24,584 nucleotides of DNA. Source: Pelagophyceae sp. CCMP2097. Its lineage: Eukaryota; Sar; Pelagophyceae. Below, one piece after another: positions 17,195 to 24,584 of this stretch. Every line of letters begins with the position of its first letter. The first letter of the stretch is position 1. The translations under genes and the position numbers were made by a program. The stretch covers positions 1-24,584 of the forward strand of contig MU657342.1 of assembly GCA_026770575.1 (NCBI GenBank), read 5' to 3'. The notes beneath the pieces were generated by a model, which was not told the DNA's origin, made no database searches, and saw only the letters and a list, made by a program, of their open reading frames with translations.

Positions 17195-19422
17195 ATGCAT
17201 TTGCTGTGGCTCTGCGGCGTTTCCACCGCCGTGGCCGCCGACGTCGACGCGTTTGTGGGGTACCTCACGTCGCACCCGCGGGCCTACTGGCCGCGCGCCT
17301 TGGACGACCACCTCGGCAAAGGCCGGTGGTCCGGCGTCGAGGTGCGCCCCGGGGACGAGACGGTCGAGGCGGCAAAAGGTCCAGGGACTCCAGAAGGCCT
17401 CGAGAGGCGACTCCCGAGGGCCTAGAGAGGCGACGCTCCCGAGGGCCTCGAGAGGCGACTCGCGAGGATCATAGGTCGGCGTCGGCGATGGCCGCCTCAG
17501 CGCGACGTTCGTCGCAGCCCGTGAGTCGCCGCCGCGCGTGTGGCTCGACGTGCAAAAGAGTCGAGGCCGCGGCGGCCGGCCAGCCGACGCCTAGGTCCAA
17601 AGGCGTGGACGATAGTCGAGGCCGGCCTGGCTGCGAACGCGCCGCTCCTGGAGCGGCTGGGCGACACGTTCGGGCGGCGCTGGCAGGCGGCGGGCGTGCT
17701 GCACGTCTCGACGCAGCTGAGCGTGATGGACGTGGCCGACTGGACCGGCGGCGCGCAGCGGCTCGACGACGGCAGCGTCGAATTCGTCTACATTGACGGC
17801 GGTCACGGCTACGCGGCAGTGCGCAGCAGCCTGGCGGCGTACTGGCCGAAGGTCCGGGCCGGCGGCGTGCTCGCGGGCCACGACTACTGTGACTACGGCG
17901 ACGTGCATCCGTCCAAGCGCGGCCACGCGCAAGTCCCGCGCTGCAGCGCTAACACGGCGCCGGTCGCAGCGCGGGCGCCGAACATGCGCGGCGTCGTGCG
18001 CGCCGTGCACGAGTGGGCCGCGGAACAGCGGCTGGTGATCCGATGGTCAAAAGAGGACTTTTCGCGCGCCTCCCTCGCCGCAGAAGGCCTTGACTACGAC
18101 CACGTCGTCATGCCCACGCGGGCCCCGTCCTGGTTCGTCGTCAAGCCGCCGGCAGGCGGGGCGCCGCCGGCGGCCGCGGCGCCGCCCGCCCCGAGCCACT
18201 GGCCACAAGCGGGTGCCGCGCCGGCTGCGGCCGCGCCGAGCCACGCTGCGCCTCAGTACGCGCCGCCCGCGGGCGAGCCGGCCGTGCTCGCCTGCGGCGC
18301 CGCGCTGCGCCGCGGCCGCGGCGCGGCGCCGGGCAACGACCCCAACCCGAAGTGCCCGAGCCGGCTCCGCAACTGGCGCGCCATCGAGCCGACGGCGGTG
18401 CGTTGGATGAGAGCGTCTTGAGGTTCCAAGGCTCCTTTGACGCTTACTTGCAGGGCGCGGAGCTGACGATTGCGTATCTCTACTACCGTGACGTCGGCCT
18501 CATGAAGAAGCACATCGCGTCGTGGCAGGCGTTCCCCGCGCCGCTCCTGCGCAGGCTCAACTTCCTCATCATCGACGACGGCTCGCCGCCCGGCGAGCGC
18601 GCCGCTGAGATTGTTGGGGGAGCGCTCTGCGGCGCGCGAGTCCTCGTCGTCGAGGTCCTCCAGGACGTCGCCTGGAACATCGGCGGCGCGCGCAACCTCA
18701 TCTTCACAGTCGCGCCGACCGAGGTCCGTTTCGACGACCAACTCGCGCACTCTGGGAAGTGCGGTTAGGTAATCCTCATGGTGGACGCGGACCAGATGCT
18801 ACCAGTGGACCTCGTCGAGTGGGCGCTGAGACGCGCCCCGACGACGAAGGGCAAGTGCGAGATCGTCCGCGGCTTCCCGCGCAAGCTGCTCAGCGGCCGG
18901 CCCTTTCGCGTGCACCCCGGGGTCATGCTCGCCTCGCGCGACTCGTACTGGCGCGTCGGCGGCTGCGACGAGGACTTCGTCGGCCAGTACGGCCACACGG
19001 ACGTCCACTTCAACCAGCGCGTCGAACAGACCGCCGGCTGCGGCATCCTGCAGGCCGCAGAGTGAGTCGGGGGCCGGGACCCCTCGCCGGTGCCGGGAAA
19101 TATCGGGAGGCGACGAGAGCACCTGAGTCCCTTTGCATGCATGCCCGGCGCGATGTCCAATATAGCTTGCCCATCCGTGGCCGGCCACCGTCGCTGATAT
19201 ACCTCGAAGACCCGAGGACCAAGACGAAGTTCTACTCGCGCGACAACAGCCGGAACAAGGTACGATTTGGGTCCCGTGCTGCCTTGGTCCAGCGGCCTAT
19301 ACGCGGCGGCGCAGGCTCTTTTTGAAGCCAAGATGGCCGGGCAGAAACCATGGTCCCGAGACACGCTCCGCTTCAACTGGACGCTCGCAGTCGACTCGGC
19401 GGCCCATTGCACCTTTGTCTAA
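17195..19422 (+). CDS. methyltransferase-glycosyltransferase fusion protein (secretory pathway)
   Basis: Exons 17195-17341, 17475-17520, 17595-18397, 18454-18723, 18769-19061, 19166-19259 and 19315-19422; 586 aa, in frame across six introns (45-133 nt). A signal or anchor peptide (MHLLWLCGVSTAVAA) starts the protein. Residues about 16-240 form a class I SAM-dependent methyltransferase of the Methyltransf_24 type: motif I EVGVGDGRLS is created by splicing; then VEFVYIDGGHGYAAV, RAGGVLAGHDY and GVVRAVHEWA. A Pro/Ala/His-rich linker follows. The C-terminal half is a GT-A glycosyltransferase: LTIAYLYYRDVG, FLIIDDGSPP, WNIGGARN, the DxD motif MVDADQMLP and GGCDEDFVGQYGHTD, ending in SAAHCTFV. The order suggests a luminal (Golgi) enzyme that adds and methylates sugars. 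Substrate unknown. Two genes are possible, but the glycosyltransferase has no credible start of its own. Confidence 0.75.
17385..17466. repeat. tandem repeat inside intron 1 of the fusion gene
   Basis: Imperfect copies of a unit of about 24-28 bp (CCTCGAGAGGCGACTCCCGAGGG and variants) occur three times. The repeat explains why this intron, 133 nt, is longer than its neighbours. Confidence 0.55.
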
Positions 19423-21120
19423 CGACGTTTGTATAAGCCCGCGCGTCACTCGGAGAGGGGGTCCCGTGCTTTCCCCCACTCTCGCGCCGATACCTCGCGG
19501 TGGGTCGCCGGCCAGCGTTCGAGGCCCTGCAGGTTAAGTAGCGGCAGGCTCGCGCGCAAGAGGGGTACGAGGCCGACACGGACGAGGTTCGCTCCAACCG
19601 TGTGTGCCCTTGCAAGAGGCCGCCGAGAGAGCACTCGGAGAGCGGGGATCCTCTGCAGTCGACGAGCGACTGAGCGCGGGGACCGACAGATTATCCTGAT
19701 ACGTTGGACATAATTTTTTCCGTCCGATAGGAGCCTTGTCCGTCCGATAGGAAATTGATAGATTTCAAAGGGGTGTTGTTTATGGAAAGGGTGCGACGAT
19801 GGTCGCCAAACTCAAGTCTTCGAGGTGAATCGATTATATTCGACCCAAGGAACGCGCTCGCGCGATCTCCGGCGAGTTTTGCGACCTGTGAAAAAAGTTA
19901 GCAAAAACGTCAAAAACGGCCTTTGGGGGTTATAGTATCTCGCGCGCGGTCGCAATCGGCCGTCCAGCGTGGCAAGCGCTCGCAGACACCTCCGAGGCCC
20001 CTCCTGCAAAAAAAGATATGGGGTCAGACGCTTTTGGACGTCTGGGAACGCTCGCTGGTACCGAAATGGAAATCGCCGCGGTTTGGCTCGTTGGGCCCGC
20101 CAATCCGAGGGGATGCGCGGTGGGCACATCGGCCATGACCCAAGGACGGACTCTGCGCCTTCAATCCTTCGCTGAAACGTGGGTTGTGGTCGTCCCATCA
20201 CCTGGGCGGTCCGAGGCTCCCGGCTTAGGTTATTCATCGGCGCGGCAGTGCGCCTATTCACAAACTTGTTGTGTAATGTCCTCGGTTGGGTCGTCCCGCA
20301 CACGATTGAACAGCGGGCTAAAGGAGCTTTGCCTATGACATCCTGTGATTCCTATTACATTACATTACATGAGAGGTTATGAGGTGGAGTGAAAATGCAG
20401 GATTTAAGCGACAACATGGGTGAGTCGTCGCGCGACGAGCGGGGGCTCCTATGGACCCAAAAACAGGATCGCCGCGGTCTATAGGACCCATCTACTAACT
20501 GCAAACCACCTCGAGGTGGAAGCGTGCGCATACGGCCCGTGGCACGGCTTATCCGCCCCGACTTCGGATTTACATAAACACACACCGAAACCGAAACCGA
20601 AAATATCTCAATAAATATTTTAATGCCCTCATCAATTCTAAAAAATCCCTTATTGAGGACACAACCTAATCCACAACTGGGCATGCAGCAGCCTAAAAAA
20701 TAGGCTTTCTCGTACGGGCGTCTCCCGGGTAGGCCGGGTAAAGACTGCCACGTGTCCGGGGCGTCGAAAGAGCCGCTCAAAAGCCCGCAAGGCTCAATTA
20801 TGGCGATTTCTTTTCAGAATCGGCGCCAAGGAGCGCGATTCGCGCGAAAAAAATGCGACCACTCGATTCCCCGCCCCCAAATTGCCCCTATTTAATCAAA
20901 TGCCCGGGATAGAGCGCGTAACTCGGGCCGTCGCCCGTGAAATTGAAAATTCAACACCCGCTCGTTCACGTTTCTACTCCGCTTGGCATGCGAATTTGGC
21001 TGCTCGTGCTGTACACGCGTCGTACACGTGAATATTCTTCCCCCCTGATTACCTGATTACGATCCGCCCCGGTTTAGCGATTTGTCGGGTAGTTCGAGTC
21101 GCGCGCGCGTTTGTGGGGCC
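19423..21120. other. 1.7-kb region without a recognisable gene
   Basis: Between the fusion gene and PCID2. It has two direct copies of TCCGTCCGATAGGA (19719-19732, 19739-19752) and a GACATCCTGTGATT...ATTACATTACATTA segment near 20338-20372 shared with about 695-730. There is also an AT-rich patch at about 20570-20660 with CTCAATAA/TTATTGAG pieces reminiscent of the 3333-3622 MITE. Open frames on both strands lack protein-like composition. The last few hundred bases presumably include the PCID2 promoter. Confidence 0.5.
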
Positions 21121-22797
21121 ATGGAGGGCGTCATGGGCGCGTTTTCGGCGGCTGTGCGCGCCGAGGACGGCGCCGCCGTCGCGGCGCAGCTTCGCATCCT
21201 CGGCGCGCCGTTGTCGCAGGCGTGCTACCAGGCCTGCAGCGGCGGTGACGAGAGCCGCGTCGAGCGGTGCGCCTCGCCGCCGGAGGTGCGGCCGGCGGGA
21301 CCACTATGCCCGTAGGACGGCGGTGCAGCGCTGCGGCGAGCGGTGGGGGCCCATTTTGGCCAAGCAGCTGCTCGCTCGCGCCGCCATGGCCGACGACGAC
21401 GCGGCGCGGTGCTACAAGCACGCCGTCGCGGCGTACAACCTGCTCATCAACGCCATGCGAGACGAGGCCGGATGGGTCGTCCCCGTCGTCCGCCTCCTGA
21501 CGTACGAGGCCCGCGTCGTCGCGGAGAAGGCGGACGCGCAGCGCTATTCAACGCACAAGCGCGCGCGCGTCGGCGCCGCCGCTGCCGCCAGCGCCGCCGC
21601 CGCCGTCGCCACGTCACGACACGTCAGTGCCTTTTCTGGCGCACGCGCGGTCCCCCGCGACGGCGAGGCGCCGTAGGACACGCTGCGCGACGTCGAGAAG
21701 ACGCTGAAGAAAGGCTTCTCCGCCTGCTGGAACGACCGCTCGTCCTCGGAGCAGTCGAAGAAGCGAGCGACAATGTGAGCGTTGGAGCCGCGGTGGTCGC
21801 GGCGAGGCCGAGGCTTTGCCCCTCGGACCGTTTGCGATGCCTCTGACGCTCCCGACGCGCAGCTACGTCGTGGCGCAGCTGCTGAAGATTTACTTCAAGC
21901 TGAACCTGGTCAAGCTGGCGCAGCCGCTGATCCGGCCTTTGGAGGCGACTGCGGGTAAGGCTGGCCACTTTGACAGGCGCGGCGTCTTCCCTTTAGGCGA
22001 CATTGTCGCCTACCGTTTCTTCATTGGCCGCCTCCGCATGTTCGAGGACCACTACGCAGAGGCCGAGGAACACCTAGCATACGCCTTTGACCACTGCGAC
22101 CGGCGCGACGCTGCGTCTTTGCCTGCAAACTTGCAAGGTGCAAATAGAGCCGGGGTACACCCGCGATCGGGGCCGCAAAGGCGGGTGATACCCACGCTAG
22201 GCGGTGCGTGAAGAACAAAAGGGCCATTTTGGAATTCCTGCTGCCCGTGCGGCTCCGCCGAGGCGTGCTGCCCAAGCGCGAGCTCCTCGCCAAGTACGGT
22301 GCGTGCCGCGCCGGCCCCGCCGCGGCCTCTTTCGCGCGGTCTTGTCGCCGTGCCGCAGGCGTCGCCCAGGCCTGGAGCACCTGTCTCCGTTGATCGCGGC
22401 CGTCAAGGCGGGCGACCTGCGGACGTTCAATTCCGAGCTGGCGGCGAACCAGCAGGTCTTTGTCCGGCGCGGCACGTACCTGCTCCTGGAAAAGGTGAAG
22501 CTCCTTGTCTACCGCAACCTGTTCAAGAAAATCTATCTCGTCCAGCAAAAGGCCGCGCAGCTCAAGCTCCAGCTCTTCCAAAAGGCCCTCGCCTGGTACG
22601 TCAGGCCCGCAAACCGCTCGAAGCGAGAGCATCTCCTACGTAGGCTCGGCATGGCCATCGACCTCGACGAGATTGAGTGCATCCTGGCCAACCTCATCTT
22701 CAAGGGCCTCGTCAAGGGCTACATCTCGCATCAGAAGCAGACGCTCGTCCTCTCGAAAAAGGCGCCCTTCCCGACCGAGACGCTCAAAGACTTTTGA
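21121..22797 (+). CDS. PCID2: PCID2 / Thp1-like PCI-domain subunit of the TREX-2 mRNA export complex
   Basis: Exons 21121-21266, 21316-21568, 21677-21774, 21863-21954, 21997-22132, 22201-22298, 22370-22595 and 22644-22797; 400 aa, the usual length of PCID2. Recognisable family segments run in order: YKHAVAAYNLLINAMRDEAG, LLKIYFKLNLVKLAQPLIR, YRFFIGRLRMFEDHYAEAEE, LAYAFDHC, KNKRAILEFLLPVRL. Next come the PCI domain (LEHLSPLIAAVKAGDLRTFN, LLLEKVKLLVYRNLFKKIYL) and winged helix (AIDLDEIECILANLIFKGLV, KGYISHQKQTLVLSK). The protein binds nucleic acid at the nuclear pore in TREX-2 and aids mRNA export. The donor of the fifth intron is probably GC (GCAAGG). The 48-nt intron at 22596-22643 is in frame and stop-free, so its retention would go unnoticed by translation. 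Confidence 0.9.
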
Positions 22798-22940
22798 CGA
22801 GGCGCGGTCGACGAGGCACCGCGCTGCCTCGCGGGAGCCCGCTAAGGTGCGGTTCCAAAGACAAGGTTGCTTACGAGGGTCCGGCGCCGAGCGGCTTGTG
22901 GTGGTTTGTGGCCGACATGGCGGCGGCTCGGCCTGGTGGG
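22798..22940. other. convergent intergenic spacer
   Basis: These 143 bp lie between the stop codons of PCID2 (+) and the Sel1 gene (-). There is no distinct terminator signal. Confidence 0.5.
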
Positions 22941-24023
22941 TCACGCGCGGGCCTCGCGGATCATCGCATCGATCTTGTCGACCGCCGTCGCAGCGCCGGC
23001 GCACCCCTTGGCCGCGGCGCGCTTGAAGCAGCGCCGTGCCTCGTCGAAGTCCCGCGGCACGCCGTGGCCGTTTGCATAACACACGCCGAGGCTGCGGAGC
23101 GCGTCCGTGTCGTCGCCCTGCGCCGCGGCGAGGTGCCACCACCGCGCAGCCTCGTCGTACGACTGGGCCACGCCCCTGCCCTTGTATAACGCCACACCAA
23201 GATTGTGTTGAGCTTGAGGAATGCCTTGCTCGGCTGCGCACCGGTACCACTGCGCGGCAGTCTTGTCGTCAATCTCAACGCCTTGCCCTTGAGCGTAACA
23301 TAACCCCAGATTATTCTGTGCTTCTGCATGTCCTTGCGCGACAGCGAGCTCAAACAGCTGAACCGCCCGCTTGCTTGCTTAAGATCCACCCTGGGCGGGG
23401 CAGGCCCAATAGGGTATGCCCGCTTAAAATCCTGCTGGAGGCCCAAGTCACCATCACGGTATTTGGTTCCGAGCACGATCTGCGCCATGGCGTTGCCCTT
23501 GTCCACGTGCTTCTGCAGCCGGCGCACCACCTCGGAATTCGACGTGGGGGGCGGTGCTCGACAGAGCGGGCAGCGCTCGTCGTGCTGCCGGCACTTGGCG
23601 TGACAGACCGTACAGATCATCTTGCAGCAGCACGAGTAGAATGTCGCGCCATCAGTCGGAAGGAGATCGAGGCAGATGGCGCACGTGCCGCGCCAGGACG
23701 GCGTGTCGTCGCTCAGCGCGCTATCCTCTGCCTTTGCCGCCCGAACAGCCGATAAGTGCGCCGCCAGCTTGGCGCCGTCCGCCAACAAGACGCCCTCGAC
23801 GATGGGCGGGTCCTCCTTGATCTTCAACTTCGCCGGCATCAGCTCGTCGAGGAGCCGATCCTGGAAGCTGCCTGCACGCCGCCTTGTGCCCTCCATTCCA
23901 ATCTACGAGCTGGCATGCCTTGGAGCAGTAGTGCCGCGATTCGCACTTGGTGCAGTGCTTGCCGCCGGGCGCGTCGCAGATGCAACACGGCTTTCGGACC
24001 ACGGCCGCCGGCGGGTCGGCCAT
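22941..24023 (-). pseudogene. MYND-RING-Sel1 repeat protein gene with two frame breaks
   Basis: The minus-strand start MADPPAAVVRK leads into a MYND zinc finger (CCICDAPGGKHCTKC, HYCSKACQLVDW, HKAAC). Next come DRLLDELMPAKLKIKEDPP, a RING-like finger (CAICLD, CCCKMICTVCHAKC, CPLCR) and four Sel1-like repeats (GNAMAQIVLGTKYRDG, GHAEAQNNLGLCYAQG, QAQHNLGVALYKG, DALRSLGVCYANG). MYND and Sel1 parts mediate protein contacts; the RING suggests E3 ubiquitin ligase activity. Two breaks occur: the frame shifts by one extra base (or two missing) near 23866-23876, and a 53-bp unit with 8-bp AAGCGGGC repeats interrupts Sel1 repeat 1 at 23365-23425. The second may be an intron, so the gene is either recently disabled or carries one sequencing error plus an unusual intron. 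Confidence 0.7.
23365..23425 (-). repeat. 45-bp insertion flanked by 8-bp direct repeats within the Sel1 gene
   Basis: On the minus strand AAGCGGGC (23425-23418) recurs at 23372-23365. Exact removal of one repeat plus the 45 bp between them restores the family-like reading QDFKRAVQLFELAVAQGHA. No GT-AG boundary fits. A GC...AG intron of 50 nt would also keep frame, leaving QDFNKRAVQ. Confidence 0.6.
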
Positions 24024-24409
24024 CGTGTCGTGTCGTGGCCACTGCGGCCACCGGGCTCCTGAGCTGCAGAGCGAGCTTCGCGATCGATCCCGGCCTTCCC
24101 GGGCCAATTCCGGGCCGGCCGCCGAACGTTCACGTGATCAATTCACGCCACGCCTAGGTGCGCTTACTCGGAGCGCGGCGTCCTTTGCCCTTGGAAACCG
24201 TTCGGTCTCTGTGGCTCCTTGTTTGACTCTGCTCGTCCGCGCCCTGCTCGTCCACGACACGCGTCGCGTAAGCTTACCCCCCTTCGTCTTCGTGATTTGT
24301 GATCACACTGTCGAATTCAATTATCACCGGAGATCAATTAACTTATTTTCTTAAAGGCTCCACGAAGAGTCGCCGAATTGAGCTCATAATATATATTCGA
24401 ACTTCGGGC
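24024..24409. promoter_or_regulatory. divergent upstream region
   Basis: This region lies between the Sel1-type gene (-) and the partial gene (+). The right half is AT-rich, with ATAATATATATT at 24386-24397, close to the ATG at 24410. No other motif stands out. Confidence 0.3.
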
Positions 24410-24584
24410 ATGTCGGCCGCGACCAAGGAGTGGTGGAACCACGGCCACAGCGACGCCCTGCCTATTGGTGCTAAGCGGGCTCGTACGCCAAACCCCCGGT
24501 ACGCTCCCGAGGCACCCGAGACGCCGGTGCAGAAGCCCACGCCGCGGCGTCGCAACGAGCAGCCCAAGACTCTGCCTCAGCCCG
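24410..24584 (+). CDS. N-terminal part of an unidentified protein, cut by the window edge
   Basis: Open from ATG 24410 to the end of the window (58 codons and one base). The frame starts MSAATKEWWNHGHSDALP and becomes Pro/Arg/Lys-rich (RARTPNPRYAPEAPETP, KPTPRRRNEQPK), suggesting a disordered, basic N-terminus. The preceding DNA is AT-rich and the composition changes sharply at the ATG, as at other gene starts here. No domain is visible, so I cannot name it; a nuclear protein or a mobile-element gag are both possible. Confidence 0.45.
   Translation, partial: MSAATKEWWNHGHSDALPIGAKRARTPNPRYAPEAPETPVQKPTPRRRNEQPKTLPQP

Noticed and set aside
20355..20780. 141-codon minus-strand open frame
   Set aside because: No domain, no splice context, and it covers AT-rich repeat-like DNA and the dispersed ATTACATTA repeat.

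Overview
The window is nuclear DNA from a eukaryote with very GC-rich genes full of short introns. I placed about 33 introns, mostly 42-137 nt, typically starting GTGCG and ending TAG. The gene set (PP2A-type phosphatase, a YJU2/CCDC130 splicing factor, a PCID2/Thp1 mRNA-export subunit, a MYND/RING/Sel1 protein, PT-rich surface repeats) together with dense transposon debris suggests a compact algal stramenopile such as a pelagophyte. That placement is an inference. A 239-base run of N (13121-13359) shows this is an assembled scaffold.

Layout. 1-3780 is a repeat island: the end of a hAT-type element, a hairpin repeat with a GACA-type microsatellite, a possible small LTR-type element with a copia-like primer site and a tRNA-like sequence, two nearly identical Tc1/mariner-like MITEs in inverted orientation, and a third long-inverted-repeat MITE. 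4001-5318 (+) is a short-chain dehydrogenase whose catalytic Tyr is Phe. 5904-7118 (-) is a ZIP metal transporter. 8101-9087 (-) is a secreted, PT-rich, single-pass membrane protein. 9365-11380 (-) is an acidic RanBP2-type zinc-finger protein, divergent from a coiled-coil protein at 11590-12687 (+). 12891-14099 is a hAT-superfamily transposon with an 8-bp target-site duplication. It sits right upstream of a nine-exon PP2A-like phosphatase (14271-15794, +). That gene converges on YJU2B/CCDC130 (15868-16828, -), which is divergent from a methyltransferase-glycosyltransferase fusion gene (17195-19422, +). After 1.7 kb without a recognisable gene come PCID2 (21121-22797, +), a convergent MYND-RING-Sel1 gene with two reading-frame breaks (22941-24023, -), and a partial gene running off the right edge (24410-, +).

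How the genes relate. There are no operons. Genes are packed head-to-head (shared promoters of about 200-390 bp) and tail-to-tail (73-143 bp gaps). YJU2B and PCID2 are both mRNA-processing/export housekeeping genes, but nothing links the neighbours functionally. My joined exon models keep frame throughout and give proteins of 367 aa (ZIP), 274 aa (PT-rich), 628 aa (zinc finger), 293 aa (coiled coil), 315 aa (phosphatase), 301 aa (YJU2B), 586 aa (fusion) and 400 aa (PCID2). The most noteworthy items are the MT-GT fusion, the intact hAT insertion with iterated GTAAYTTAC motifs and a BED-like exon, the Tyr-to-Phe SDR with a multiplied nucleotide-binding segment, and a 45-bp insertion with 8-bp flanking repeats in the Sel1 gene.
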